From Paludisphaera soli (GTDB lineage Bacteria > Planctomycetota > Planctomycetia > Isosphaerales > Isosphaeraceae), in NCBI RefSeq assembly GCF_011064595.1, contig NZ_JAALJI010000034.1, positions 1 through 64,000 of the forward strand: 64,000 nucleotides of DNA, in the 5' to 3' direction. Of this stretch, positions 1 through 8,545 are shown one piece after another. The translations under genes and the position numbers were made by a program. The number at the start of each line of letters is the position of its first letter. The first letter of the stretch is position 1. Under the pieces are notes generated by a model. That model made no database searches. It worked only from the letters and a program-made list of their open reading frames with translations, and had not been told where the DNA came from.

Positions 1-1
1 C

Positions 2-646
2 CGAGAACGCACTCGCTCGGAGGCCTTCCGCGTGAGGGCGGGCGAGGCCGTCGACGTCCCGATGATGCACGTGGATTCGCACGCGCTCGCCCACGGCTAC
101 TATGACGGCGGGTCGTTCCAGGCCTTGCAACTGCCTTGCGGGTCCGGCGGCCAGTTCGAGATGGTGGTGCTGCTGCCTCGCCAGGACGGTGGGCTGGCCG
201 AACTCGAAGCCGGCCTGACGACGGAGACGCTGGAATCCTGGTGGCCCAGGTTTCGTCGGCCCGAGGAGATCCTCATCGCGCTGCCGAAATTCCGGATCCG
301 TGCGGAAGTGGCGCTCGATGTCTTGCTCTCGGAAATGGGTATGCCCCTGGCATTCGACGGCCGGGCCGACTTCTCGGCGATCAACGGCGAGAGCGGGGAT
401 CTCTTCCTCGCCGCGGCTCGGCATGCGACCCTGCTCGACGTTCATGAAGAGGGCATCGAGGCGGCCGCGGCGATGAACTTCATCAATCCCGACGCCTTCG
501 GGGACGAGCCGCCCGTCTTCCGAGCCGACCACCCGTTCGTCTTCCTGATCCGGGACACGCGATCCGGTTGCATCGTGTTCCTGGGCCGGGTCGTGGACCC
601 GTCCGAATCGGGCGATGTGGTGCCGGGCTCCGCAGACGGCCGCTGA
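2..646 (+). CDS. Serpin family protein, C-terminal part (5' end outside window)
   Basis: The reading frame is open from base 2 and lacks a start, so only the last 214 residues or so of a roughly 400-residue serpin are present. Visible family landmarks are the VPMMH strand near the left edge, the hinge EEGIEAAAA of the reactive-centre loop, and the C-terminal serpin signature around FRADHPFVFLIRD followed by FLGRVVDP. Serpins are suicide inhibitors of serine or cysteine proteases. The Ala-rich hinge is the pattern of inhibitory members, which suggests this one inhibits a protease rather than being a storage-type serpin. The P1 residue cannot be fixed: the loop is about two residues longer than in alpha-1-antitrypsin, so Ala, Phe or Gly near the PDAFGDE segment are all possible. 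Whether it is secreted cannot be judged because the N-terminus is missing. Confidence 0.93.
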   Translation, partial: RERTRSEAFRVRAGEAVDVPMMHVDSHALAHGYYDGGSFQALQLPCGSGGQFEMVVLLPRQDGGLAELEAGLTTETLESWWPRFRRPEEILIALPKFRIRAEVALDVLLSEMGMPLAFDGRADFSAINGESGDLFLAAARHATLLDVHEEGIEAAAAMNFINPDAFGDEPPVFRADHPFVFLIRDTRSGCIVFLGRVVDPSESGDVVPGSADGR

Positions 647-675
647 CCGAAGCGTCGGTAATCGGAGATGATGCC

Positions 676-1230
676 ATGGCCTCGCAACGCATCACGGTCG
701 CGAAGTTCGGCGGAGTGTCGGCTGGCGTCGTCATGCGGCGATTGCGGGACTGGAACATCGCGCGTCACCCCGCCTCGGCCGACGAATGGTCGAGCGACCA
801 ATGGCCGCCGGAGGTCCGCCTCCAGGTCGACGCCTTCGCCGACCGCTTGCGAGCCAACGCCGTCGGGCCTCCGGTCCTCGCGTACGTGGAGTGGTCCGAC
901 CTGTGGTCGATGGGCGACCTGTTCGTCCGCTGGCTCGCCCCGCCCGGCGGCCCTCCGCCCGTCGTCCTTTACGGCGACCGCTTCGAGGTCTACGGCTACG
1001 CCTTGCCCGACGACGGGCGATTGATCCGACACCTGGCCGCGGCCGGTCCGCAGCAGTTCCCGGAGTCCGACCAGTACGTCTCTCGGCTGCACGAGACGAT
1101 CGAAGCCTGGCGGGACTTGACCCGCGAGGCCGCGATCGTCGTACTCCGGGAGGTGGTCGGCGGACTCGTAACGGATGAGGAAGGCGATGAATCCTTGCGC
1201 GTCGTGCCGGAATGGCTCGCGGGGCCCTGA
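676..1230 (+). CDS. Hypothetical protein, 184 aa
   Basis: I do not recognise this family. The start chosen is the ATG giving MASQRITVAKFG; a GGAG at 664-667 sits 8 nt upstream, and the longer upstream frame overlaps the serpin. The protein is soluble-looking with no signal peptide or membrane segment, is rich in Trp and acidic residues, and ends shortly after LRVVPEWLAGP. It lies 29 bp behind the serpin in the same direction, so co-transcription is possible, but nothing in the sequence links the functions. GC-rich codon use matches its neighbours, unlike the next gene. Confidence 0.7.
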   Translation: MASQRITVAKFGGVSAGVVMRRLRDWNIARHPASADEWSSDQWPPEVRLQVDAFADRLRANAVGPPVLAYVEWSDLWSMGDLFVRWLAPPGGPPPVVLYGDRFEVYGYALPDDGRLIRHLAAAGPQQFPESDQYVSRLHETIEAWRDLTREAAIVVLREVVGGLVTDEEGDESLRVVPEWLAGP

Positions 1231-1344
1231 GTCCTGAGCGGCTCGACTTGAGGGCCGCCGAGCCGTCGTTTGGGGCCAGGACGCGGCACGACGGGGCCAA
1301 CCTCGACTCCGACGGGGCATCGCACCAGACACGCTTCAGGAGTC

Positions 1345-1950
1345 ATGCTAAACATGAAAACGTTCATTACGAACATTCATGGCCCCGTCGCACGTGCGGA
1401 CCCTGAGGCAGAACGATTGCAACTCGAAATCGAAAACTATGTCAAAGAGTTGTGCCTGGATCTGCAAGGCCTTTGCTACATCATTTGCGACCAAGATGCG
1501 GAGGTTCTCAGGCGGATTTCCGCGGGCCTGGGACAGCCCGTCGGAATCTGGGGCAACAGCGTTCCGGAGGTTGACGAAACGGGGCAACCATACCTCGAAC
1601 CCGAAGACAGCGATATCTCGAAGGATTTCAAGCTTTGGGCTGAGGGGGAGAATCAGGAGTATGCGTTAGAGCATGGGGCGTATGCGGGTATGGCATATTT
1701 CACTATGGTTATCCCCGCCTTTACCTCGATGGATATTCTTGCTACCATGTATTCCTCGTGTACGGGTTGCAATTGTTACGATTATGTCGTTTGCATGAAG
1801 CTCGTTAATCGATTTGTTTCCGTGTTGGATTGGATTTATGTGCCCATGGCCGACCGCGATCTCTCGCTTGTCGTTTCGTCCAGGTCGAATAGGCATTTCA
1901 TGTATCGCATCCACAGAATCCTTCGGCCGGATGTCGATCTCGCTGAGTGA
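1345..1950 (+). CDS. Hypothetical protein, about 201 aa, visibly lower GC
   Basis: The product begins MLNMKTFITN and has no family I recognise. An AGGAG at 1338-1342 is 2 nt from the ATG at 1345 and 11 nt from a second in-frame ATG at 1354, so the shorter start (MKTFITN) is equally possible. The base composition differs sharply from everything around it: many A/T-ending codons such as gaa, att, tat and gtt appear where the neighbours use almost only G/C endings. That suggests recent acquisition. Cys residues cluster in the middle (SSCTGCNCYDYVVC), which could bind metal or form disulphides; this is only a visible pattern. The 3' end abuts a broken HNH nuclease gene on the opposite strand. Confidence 0.72.
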   Translation: MLNMKTFITNIHGPVARADPEAERLQLEIENYVKELCLDLQGLCYIICDQDAEVLRRISAGLGQPVGIWGNSVPEVDETGQPYLEPEDSDISKDFKLWAEGENQEYALEHGAYAGMAYFTMVIPAFTSMDILATMYSSCTGCNCYDYVVCMKLVNRFVSVLDWIYVPMADRDLSLVVSSRSNRHFMYRIHRILRPDVDLAE

Positions 1951-2123
1951 CTGCGTAGCCGTTCACGCGCTGGCGGGATCAGCGAAGGCCACTCCCCGCC
2001 TGACCGGTGGGCCAGGATCGCCTCGACGAGGGAGTGGAGCAGGATGAAGGCGGAGGTGGGGCAGTACTCGCAACGGTCGCCGGCGCGCTCCCGGACGATG
2101 CGTTCAAGGGATGCAGGCGTCAA
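1951..2123 (-). pseudogene. Remnant of an HNH endonuclease gene
   Basis: On the minus strand the frame starts MTPASLERIVRERAGDRCEYC, the typical N-terminus of small HNH endonucleases found widely in cyanobacteria and planctomycetes. It continues as a degraded copy of the His-containing segment: where the family usually has a VEHI-type stretch this has VEAILAHRSGG. After about 45 codons similarity stops and the frame runs into the antisense of the low-GC gene. The catalytic HNH core is therefore lost. The ATG overlaps the stop of the upstream small gene by 4 bp (ATGA style), the usual operon arrangement for this pair, so this is most likely a true gene broken by the arrival of the low-GC segment. 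Confidence 0.6.
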
Positions 2124-2401
2124 GGCCGTTGGCCCGCCTTCTTCAGGGCGAGGAGGGCCTGAGCCCTGAGGATGGACAGGACGTTGTCCGCCTGGACGAA
2201 GGATTCCAGCTCTTCCCCCTCTTCGGCCGTGAGGGGGGCTTCCTGCTGCTTTGCCAGCAGGTCGAGGGCTCGACGTTTGTCCTCGTCCCGGATGCCGAGG
2301 TTCAGGATGAACCGAGCCCCGTCGGGGGGCATTTCGCCCCCCTTGGCCTCCAGGGCTCGGCTCAGGACGGACGCGCCGGTCGGGGCGTTTCGCGTCGGCA
2401 T
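2120..2401 (-). CDS. Small hypothetical protein, 93 aa, upstream partner of an HNH nuclease gene
   Basis: This starts MPTRNAPTGASVLSRALE and is a soluble, helical, acidic-and-Leu-rich protein with no recognised catalytic motif. Small proteins of this shape are commonly encoded directly before HNH endonuclease genes; here the stop overlaps the HNH start by 4 bp, which indicates translational coupling in the ancestral operon. With the downstream nuclease now degraded (see 1951-2123), this gene may have lost its partner. Function is unknown. It is separated from the VIT-vWA gene by about 60 bp, and the two are on the same strand, so it lies downstream of nothing but its own promoter or read-through from 2465-4831. 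Confidence 0.62.
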   Translation of the reverse strand: MPTRNAPTGASVLSRALEAKGGEMPPDGARFILNLGIRDEDKRRALDLLAKQQEAPLTAEEGEELESFVQADNVLSILRAQALLALKKAGQRP

Positions 2402-2464
2402 CGGATCCTCCTTACGAGTCGCTCCGTGTTCTCACCGCGCGAATTGTACCACGACCGGCCCCGT

Positions 2465-4831
2465 TCACCGCGTCGCCTCGGCCGGGTCGATGCGGTAGAC
2501 GGCGTCGGCGAGCTTGACGATCACGGGCTCGGTGAAGGTAAGGTACTGGTTCCAGTCGGACGACTGGGCGCGGGCGAGGTTGAAGTAGTCGTCGCTGAAC
2601 TGGCGGACGACCTTCGCGGCGGCCTCGTCCTCGGGCTTCACGGCCGAGTCCACCCAGCGGCCTTCCTTCAGGTAGAACGTCTTGGCGCCCACCTGGCGGA
2701 CCGTCTCCTTCGCCTCCGGGGCCGGGGCCTGGTCGCGCGGGCGGCCGCCCATGCCGGCCATCATCCCGCCCATTCCCATCATACCGGGGCCGCTAGAGCG
2801 GCGTCCCGGCGTGGCCTTGGCGGCGGACTGGCCCTGCTGGGCGGGTGCCTGGCCCACGCCCGCCATCGATCCCATCATGCCCGAGCCGGACGAGCTGAAG
2901 CCCCGGCTGAGGGCGGCGTCGGAGAGGGCGAGGGAGTCGACCTGCTGGGCCTCGCGGTAGTAGTTCTTCAGGCCGCGCTGGTTCACGCCCGACTCGCCGC
3001 TCACGGCGCTCAGCTCGCGGAGGGCCACGCCGGCGCGCGAGACGTTCTCGGCCCGGGCGTGCAGGGGGGTGGTCTCGTCGGCCAGGAACGAGGTGTAGGG
3101 GGTCATCACGCCGTACTGGGTGCTCAGCCGGACCAGCTCCTCGACCAGCTCCTTGTTCTCCCCCTGAAGGTCGATCTGGTCGATGAGGTCGCCGATCCGC
3201 CGCACGGCCCAGATCCGCTCGACGAAGCGGTACGTCGTCCCCCGGTCGGCCTCGGCCAGCTCGGCGGGGAATTCGAATGAACGCGACTCGCCGCCGACCT
3301 TGCCCGCCACCTTCAGCTTCGTCGGCCCCGAGCGGCGATAGCGACCGGCCAGGACGATCTGGCCGCCGTCGAAGAGGTCGGGAAGCTCGCGCGGGTAGGC
3401 GCGGTTCACGTCGGAGTCGGCGAACTCGATCTTCAAGGCGGTCAGCACGGGGCTGGTCATCTTGGAGTAGAAGCGGGCGACGTGGGCCTCGATGTCCTCG
3501 TCCGGCTTGACGTACTCGCTGGCGCCGCTGTTCCCGGCGCTCAGGCGGTCGAGGAGCCGGGCGTTCACGTCGAAGCCGACGCCGAAGCTGAACACCCGCG
3601 CCTTGCGGACGTTGGCCTTCTTGCAGGCGTCGGCGATCTTCAGCTCATTGGTCTCGCCGGCCGTGGGGAGGCCGTCGGTCAGGAACAGGACGTAGCTCGG
3701 CCGCGAGTCGTCGCGGATCAGGTCGACCGCCGTCCGCAGCGCGGCGTCGATGTTCGTGCTCCCCCCCTCGCGGATGTTGTCGACGAACCGCCGGGCCTCG
3801 GCGCGGGCCTCGGAGCTGTATCGCTGCAGCTCGGGCTTGTAGGTCTCCACCCGGTCGTCGTACACCACGATGTTGAACAGGTCGTCGTCGCGGAGGTTGT
3901 CGAGGACCGAGCCCAGGGCCTTGCGCGCCTGCTCGATCTTCTTGCCCGCCATCGAGCCCGAGCGGTCGAGCACGAAGACGACCGTCTTCGGAAGCGGCTT
4001 GGCGTCGGCCGCCTTGACCTCCGGGCTCGCCAAGACGAGGAAGTAGCCGTCGTCGCCGGCCGACGGCCGGTAGCTCAAGACCGAGGCCCCCAGCGCCCCC
4101 TCGGCGAGCGTGTAGACAACCCGGAAGTCGTTCGCCGACTCGACGTTCGACCGCTCCAGGCTCACGCGGACGTCGTGGTCGCCGGCGCGGTCGATCCGGG
4201 CGTCGTCGCTCGGGCAGAAGACCGATTTGATCGAGTCCTTGCTGCTGATCGCCACCCGCACGTTCAGCTTCTGGATCGCCTTCCCCGCGTGCTTCTGGGT
4301 CGAGAGCGGGTACGAGAACTCCACCACGTCCCGGTCGCGTCGGCAGAGCTGCGTGTAGCGGAGCAGCACCTTGCGCTCGGCCCCGGCCGGGATCGGGAAG
4401 ACGCTGGTCCGATAGAGGCCCCGGCCCATGTATTCGAGGAGCGCGGGGTCGCGCTTGCCCCGGACGATCTCCTCGTAGATGCGGCGGGCCTCGTCCTTGC
4501 CGAGCAGGCGGCCGGGCAGCTCCTTGCCGTCGACCATCAGTACGAGGTTCTCGACCACCGCGTCCTCGGGGATCGGGAAGAAGTACTCGGACTCCAGATC
4601 CGTCGACCCGGGGTTGTAGAACGTCTGCGAGACCCGCACCTCGGCCGCCTGGTCGCGCACCGTGGCGTCGACGGCGACCTCGCGGATCTCGAACGACCGC
4701 CGGATCGGCACCGTGGGGCGTCGGTCGATGATCCAGCCCTGCGCGTTCGCCCTCACGCCCGCCCCCAGCCCCGCCGCAAGCAGCAAGGCCGTCACCACCC
4801 GCCCCGATGCGACGTTCCGTCCCGCACTCAT
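2465..4831 (-). CDS. Secreted VIT and von Willebrand factor A domain protein
   Basis: The product is 788 residues. A signal peptide is clear (basic start MSAGRNVASGR, hydrophobic core VVTALLLAAGLGAG, cut near ANAQ). A VIT domain follows at about residues 38-165, then a vWA domain at about 285-460 with an intact MIDAS motif, DRSGSMAG (D289, S291, S293) plus a later TDGLPTAG loop. This is the arrangement of inter-alpha-trypsin inhibitor heavy-chain-like proteins, where the vWA domain binds ligands through a divalent cation. Residues near 635-700 are a low-complexity Gly/Met/Ser stretch containing MMGMGGMMAGMGG, an unusual insertion. The C-terminal segment (about 705-788) has a small globular look. 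It is divergent from the di-haem peroxidase gene across a 246-bp gap that should hold both promoters. Role is likely extracytoplasmic binding or adhesion; the partner is unknown. Confidence 0.9.
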   Translation of the reverse strand: MSAGRNVASGRVVTALLLAAGLGAGVRANAQGWIIDRRPTVPIRRSFEIREVAVDATVRDQAAEVRVSQTFYNPGSTDLESEYFFPIPEDAVVENLVLMVDGKELPGRLLGKDEARRIYEEIVRGKRDPALLEYMGRGLYRTSVFPIPAGAERKVLLRYTQLCRRDRDVVEFSYPLSTQKHAGKAIQKLNVRVAISSKDSIKSVFCPSDDARIDRAGDHDVRVSLERSNVESANDFRVVYTLAEGALGASVLSYRPSAGDDGYFLVLASPEVKAADAKPLPKTVVFVLDRSGSMAGKKIEQARKALGSVLDNLRDDDLFNIVVYDDRVETYKPELQRYSSEARAEARRFVDNIREGGSTNIDAALRTAVDLIRDDSRPSYVLFLTDGLPTAGETNELKIADACKKANVRKARVFSFGVGFDVNARLLDRLSAGNSGASEYVKPDEDIEAHVARFYSKMTSPVLTALKIEFADSDVNRAYPRELPDLFDGGQIVLAGRYRRSGPTKLKVAGKVGGESRSFEFPAELAEADRGTTYRFVERIWAVRRIGDLIDQIDLQGENKELVEELVRLSTQYGVMTPYTSFLADETTPLHARAENVSRAGVALRELSAVSGESGVNQRGLKNYYREAQQVDSLALSDAALSRGFSSSGSGMMGSMAGVGQAPAQQGQSAAKATPGRRSSGPGMMGMGGMMAGMGGRPRDQAPAPEAKETVRQVGAKTFYLKEGRWVDSAVKPEDEAAAKVVRQFSDDYFNLARAQSSDWNQYLTFTEPVIVKLADAVYRIDPAEATR

Positions 4832-5077
4832 GGCCGACTCCCCGGGCGACGCCCGTATCGGAAAGAGATCCAGAGGTCTTCCTCCCCGTTAGACGCACCA
4901 GCGTCCGGTTTCTGAGGAGCCGGTCCCCAGGATTCTCCGAATCTCCGTCGGCCGACTCGGGCGGACGAGGCCGCCCAGCTCCTTGAAGGATCACACCGAT
5001 TTCGCTAGGATGACCGACGCAGCGATTGAGACTCAGGTTCAACAAGGTTGGGTTCGGAGGCCGGCGGGAACCGCTTG

Positions 5078-6304
5078 ATGATGGAGCGCAGTCGAGTTCG
5101 CAAGGTCGGCCCGCGATCGTGGCCGATGTTCGTGGCGCTGGGCATGGGGGCGGCCGCGTCGCTCGCGAAGGGGGCCGAATCCCCGGCCGACCCGAAGCCC
5201 GTCCCGCCGCCGCCCGCCTCGGCTGAGGAGCGTCGGGCGAGGGCCGCGACGCTGCGGGAGGCCTACTTCAAGTCGTCGGGCGAATGGCCCGCGCCGCAGG
5301 TCGACCCGGGCGTCGATTGGCGGGAGTTGGGCCTCCTGCCGGCGCCACCGGCTCCGGCGGAGAACCCGCCGAGCCAGGCCAAGGCCGAGCTGGGCAAGAA
5401 GCTCTTCTTCGATCCCCGCGTTTCGGGCAGCGGCCAACTCGCCTGCGCCTCTTGCCACGACCCGGACCTGGGCTGGGCCGACGGCCGGACCACGGCTTAT
5501 GGCCACCGCCGCGAGCCGCTGAGGCGGAACTCGCCGAGCATCATGAACCTGGCGTTCATGCCGGCGCTGTTCTGGGACGGCCGGGCCGAGAGCCTGGAGG
5601 ACCAGGCGCGGCAGGTGATCCTCAACCCGTCCGAGATGAGCGCGACGCCCGAGTCGATCGTCGCGTCGCTGGCGGCCGTCCCCGAGTACCGCGAGGCGTA
5701 TCACGGGGCCTTCGGGTCCGACCGGGTCGACGTCGAGTCCACGGCCAGGGCGCTCGCCGCGTTCGAGCGGACCGTCGTCGGGGGCCGCAGCGCGTTCGAC
5801 AAGTTCCTGAAAGGCGATCGCGAGGCGCTCTCGGACGAGGCGGTGCTGGGGCTGGACCTCTTCCGGGGCAAGGCCCGGTGCCTCAACTGCCACAACGGCC
5901 CGGCCTTCAGCGACGGCAAGTTCCACGACCTCGGCCTCAGCTACTACGGCCGAGAGCTGGAGGACCTGGGGCGGTACAAGGCCACGGGGAAGCCCGAGGA
6001 CGTCGGCCGGTTCCGCACGCCGAGCCTCCGCAACATCTCGGCGACGGGGCCTTACATGCACAACGGCCTGTTCGAGCTTTCCGGCGTCCTGAACATGTAC
6101 AACGCCGGCATGGCGACCCTCAAGCGCAAGCCCGAGCAGGCCGACGACCCGCTCTTCCCGACCAAGTCCCCGCTGCTCAAGCCCCTGGGCCTGAACAAGC
6201 AGGAGCTGGGCGACCTCCGGGCCTTCCTGGAGTCGCTCGCCGAGCCCAGGCTCCGCGTCCGGGCCCCCGCGCTCCCCGGCCTCGAAGTCGCCCGCCCCCG
6301 CTGA
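5078..6304 (+). CDS. Di-haem cytochrome c peroxidase / MauG-family protein
   Basis: The product is 408 residues with an N-terminal signal sequence (WPMFVALGMGAAASLAKGAES), so it is periplasmic. Two c-type haem motifs are visible: CASCH (C123, C126, H127) and CLNCH (C268, C271, H272). The C-terminal domain has the family segment TPSLRNISATGPYMHNG, whose Met is the usual distal ligand region. Bacterial di-haem peroxidases reduce hydrogen peroxide with electrons from small cytochromes; MauG relatives instead carry out protein oxidations, and sequence alone does not separate them here. The start ATG at 5078 gives MMERSRVRK; a TTG at 5075 and a TTG at 5048 are in frame but less likely, and a GGAGG at 5056-5060 is somewhat distant. 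The gene is followed 24 bp later by the DUF1559 gene. Confidence 0.92.
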   Translation: MMERSRVRKVGPRSWPMFVALGMGAAASLAKGAESPADPKPVPPPPASAEERRARAATLREAYFKSSGEWPAPQVDPGVDWRELGLLPAPPAPAENPPSQAKAELGKKLFFDPRVSGSGQLACASCHDPDLGWADGRTTAYGHRREPLRRNSPSIMNLAFMPALFWDGRAESLEDQARQVILNPSEMSATPESIVASLAAVPEYREAYHGAFGSDRVDVESTARALAAFERTVVGGRSAFDKFLKGDREALSDEAVLGLDLFRGKARCLNCHNGPAFSDGKFHDLGLSYYGRELEDLGRYKATGKPEDVGRFRTPSLRNISATGPYMHNGLFELSGVLNMYNAGMATLKRKPEQADDPLFPTKSPLLKPLGLNKQELGDLRAFLESLAEPRLRVRAPALPGLEVARPR

Positions 6305-6328
6305 ACCCCCCGCCTTCGGAGATCGAGA

Positions 6329-7285
6329 ATGCCCGCCGGCCCGCACCGTCCCCCGTTTCGTCGCGCGTTCACGCTGATCGAACTGCTCGTGGTCATCGCC
6401 ATCATCGCCGTCCTGATCGCGCTTTTGCTGCCGGCCGTCCAGGCGGCGCGCGAGGCCGCCCGGCGCATGCAGTGCGCCAACAATCTCCGCCAGCTCGGGC
6501 TGGGGATGCACAACGTCCACACGGCGATGAACAGCTTCCCGATGAACGAGACGAGGCCCGTCACCCGCTACTGGGGGGCGCAGATCATCCCGTACATGGA
6601 GCAGGTGAACCTGTTCAACCTCTACAACATCGACGTCAACTACAACACGCCGCCGAACAGCACGGCGATCTCCTATCCGTTGGCGGTCTTCATGTGCCCG
6701 TCCACGCCCGAGTCCCCCCGGATGAACCCGGCGTTCCTCGCCGTGCCGGGGCCGGGGATGGACAAGTGGCCGGCCGCGGCGGCCGACTACGCGGCGAGCA
6801 CCGGGATCTCGTCCAACCTATGGGCGGCGCCCTCGGTCATGAACAGCGGCCCGCCCTTCAGCACCGACGGCGTGCTCCAGGGGAACAATACGGCCGGCCG
6901 GCGGAACGTGGCCGAGATCACCGACGGCACCAGCAACACGATCCTGATCGTGGAGTCCGCCGGGCGTCCGCAGATCTGGCGGGCGGGGTTGAAGAAGGTG
7001 CCCGGCTCCGGGCTGACGACCGCCAACAGCTCGATCCTCTGCGGCTGGGGCGAGCCCAACGCCTTCAGCATCCGCGGCTACGACCAGGGGGGCGTCGTCA
7101 ACAAGGGCCGATGCGCCGTCAACTGCTCCAACGTCTACGCCACCTACGCCTTCCACCCCGGCGGGGCCAACATCCTCCTGGCCGACGGCTCCACCCGATT
7201 CATCAAGGAGACCGTGGCCATCGAGACCTACGCCGCCCTCCTCACCCGCTCGGGCGGCGAGATCATCTCGGCGGACGCGCACTGA
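6329..7285 (+). CDS. DUF1559 prepilin-like protein
   Basis: The 318-residue product has a class III/type IV-pilin style leader: basic [12 protein letters not shown] followed by [25 protein letters not shown], cut before Phe with Glu at mature position 5. The [19 protein letters not shown] segment directly after and the C-terminal [18 protein letters not shown] are hallmarks of the DUF1559 family. This family is hugely expanded in planctomycetes, with dozens of copies per genome. Members are thought to be pseudopilins or surface proteins processed by a prepilin peptidase; individual functions are unknown. It follows the peroxidase gene by 24 bp in the same direction, so they may be co-transcribed. 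It converges with the SixA-type gene. Confidence 0.95.
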   Translation: MPAGPHRPPFRRAFTLIELLVVIAIIAVLIALLLPAVQAAREAARRMQCANNLRQLGLGMHNVHTAMNSFPMNETRPVTRYWGAQIIPYMEQVNLFNLYNIDVNYNTPPNSTAISYPLAVFMCPSTPESPRMNPAFLAVPGPGMDKWPAAAADYAASTGISSNLWAAPSVMNSGPPFSTDGVLQGNNTAGRRNVAEITDGTSNTILIVESAGRPQIWRAGLKKVPGSGLTTANSSILCGWGEPNAFSIRGYDQGGVVNKGRCAVNCSNVYATYAFHPGGANILLADGSTRFIKETVAIETYAALLTRSGGEIISADAH

Positions 7286-7334
7286 CGTCGAGATCGCGCG
7301 GTCCGGACCGCCGCCCGAGGCCCTCCTTCCCGGC

Positions 7335-7835
7335 TTAATCCTCCCGCTTCCGCAGGAGCCGGGGCGTCGCCAGCCAGCGGAGGGCGTGGCGGTCGGCGTC
7401 GCGCGAGGGGCGGCGGAGGGCGGCGACGGCGCCCTTCTTGAAGGTGAAGGGCATGGCGTGGGGGTCTCCCAGCAGGAGCAGGCCGAGCAGCTCGTCGAGC
7501 GTCGGGTTGTGGCCGACGATCATGAGCGGGGCCTCGGGCTGGAGGCCCAGCCATTCGGCCACGTCGCGCGCGGTCGAGTCGGCGTGGAGCACGGCGGCGA
7601 CCTCGATCACGCCGGCCATGCCCAGGCCCTCGGCGAGGATCTCGGCCGTCCGCTTCGCGCGGGGCAGGGGGCTCGTGACGATCCGGTCGACGGGGAGGTC
7701 CAGGGCGGCCAGGCCGCGGGCGACCTCGCGCATCCGACGCTCCCCCTTGGCGGTCAGCGGGCGCTCGTCGTCGGGGATCCCGGGGGTCCCGTGCTCGACG
7801 GCGATCCCGTGGCGGACGATGTACAATTCCCACAT
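7335..7835 (-). CDS. SixA-type histidine phosphatase
   Basis: The product is 166 residues starting MWELYIVRHGIAVEHG. The RHG catalytic motif with the phospho-acceptor His at residue 8 lies right at the N-terminus. A second family marker, PLPRAKRTAEIL, and the second catalytic His in the MIVGHNPTLDELL segment are present. Short single-domain members of the phosphoglycerate-mutase-like superfamily with this layout are SixA phosphohistidine phosphatases, which dephosphorylate histidine phosphotransfer proteins. The length matches SixA (about 160 residues). The actual substrate is not evident; no two-component genes lie nearby. A longer upstream frame exists but runs through non-coding-looking sequence, so the start at MWEL is preferred although its ribosome site is weak. 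Confidence 0.88.
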   Translation of the reverse strand: MWELYIVRHGIAVEHGTPGIPDDERPLTAKGERRMREVARGLAALDLPVDRIVTSPLPRAKRTAEILAEGLGMAGVIEVAAVLHADSTARDVAEWLGLQPEAPLMIVGHNPTLDELLGLLLLGDPHAMPFTFKKGAVAALRRPSRDADRHALRWLATPRLLRKRED

Positions 7836-8488
7836 GATGACGTCTTTCTTGTTTCCCGGGAAATCGGCGTGATCGACGCCGTTGGACGACGCGACATCGG
7901 ACGAGGCGAGCGAGGAGGCCGCGGTGGCCGGACGCGCACGCCCGTGGTTTCCGAAGGCTAGTGGACGAAGCGCCGCGACGATAGGAGGCAGGAGGATCCT
8001 AGCCCCTGAGGCGCTGCAGGGGAAGGATCGGGAGGGGGCCTTGGCCTGACGCTCCGGGACGAAGGAAGCCGCGGCCGAGCCCGCGACGGTCGTTTCCGAA
8101 CTGACAAAGGCCACCCGGTTTCGATCCAATCTCGGTAGGCGGTGATTGAGTCGGCTCTCCCGAAGCGAAAGGACGCCGCTCCAGGAGGTTGCAGCCATGG
8201 CCCAGGCCGTCCCACGCACGGCCGGCGATGGACGCGACCTTCTTCGTGCTCCGCACGGGGGGCCGGTGGAAAGCCCCGGACGCTGCCGGTCTCTGAACCA
8301 GCAGCTCGGCCCGCCGCCGCTTCCGGGAGTGGGCGGAAGTGGGCGTCTTCCAGGGGTGGAAGGCCGAATGCGAGCGGAAGAGGGCAGGACCCTGTCGGAT
8401 CGCCAGGCCGCTGGTTGGCCGAAGCGTCGATCGAGACCGCGACGGGCCACGCTCGCTTTTCCAGGAGTTCTCTTCGGCCGTGAATGAG
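7836..8488. other. Intergenic region, no gene seen
   Basis: About 650 bases between the SixA-type gene and the terminator hairpin. Several frames are open here simply because stop codons are rare at this GC content. None has a convincing start, ribosome site or recognisable protein pattern. The segment next to 7835 should contain the promoter for the SixA-type gene. Confidence 0.5.
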
Positions 8489-8522
8489 AACGGCCCCGGG
8501 CTTTTCGAAGCCGGGGCCGTTT
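8489..8522. terminator. Hairpin terminator between convergent or tandem transcripts
   Basis: An AACGGCCCCGG(g)CTT arm pairs with AAGCCGGGGCCGTT across a TTCG tetraloop, giving a stem of about 14 bp with one bulged G. It sits 24 bp past the stop of the minus-strand PEP-CTERM gene. The T-rich side (TTTGCCTTTCC) is on the plus strand, so it could stop transcription from either direction. Confidence 0.65.
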
Positions 8523-8545
8523 GCCTTTCCCGGACGACCGGGAGG

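Noticed and set aside
8142-8487. Two overlapping plus-strand frames of 113 codons between the SixA-type and PEP-CTERM genes
   Set aside because: No ribosome site, Arg/Gly/Pro-rich random composition, and overlap with each other in different frames.
8489-8522. Hairpin as a regulatory RNA
   Set aside because: Position just after a stop codon and a neighbouring T-rich tail fit a terminator better; no further structure is seen around it.
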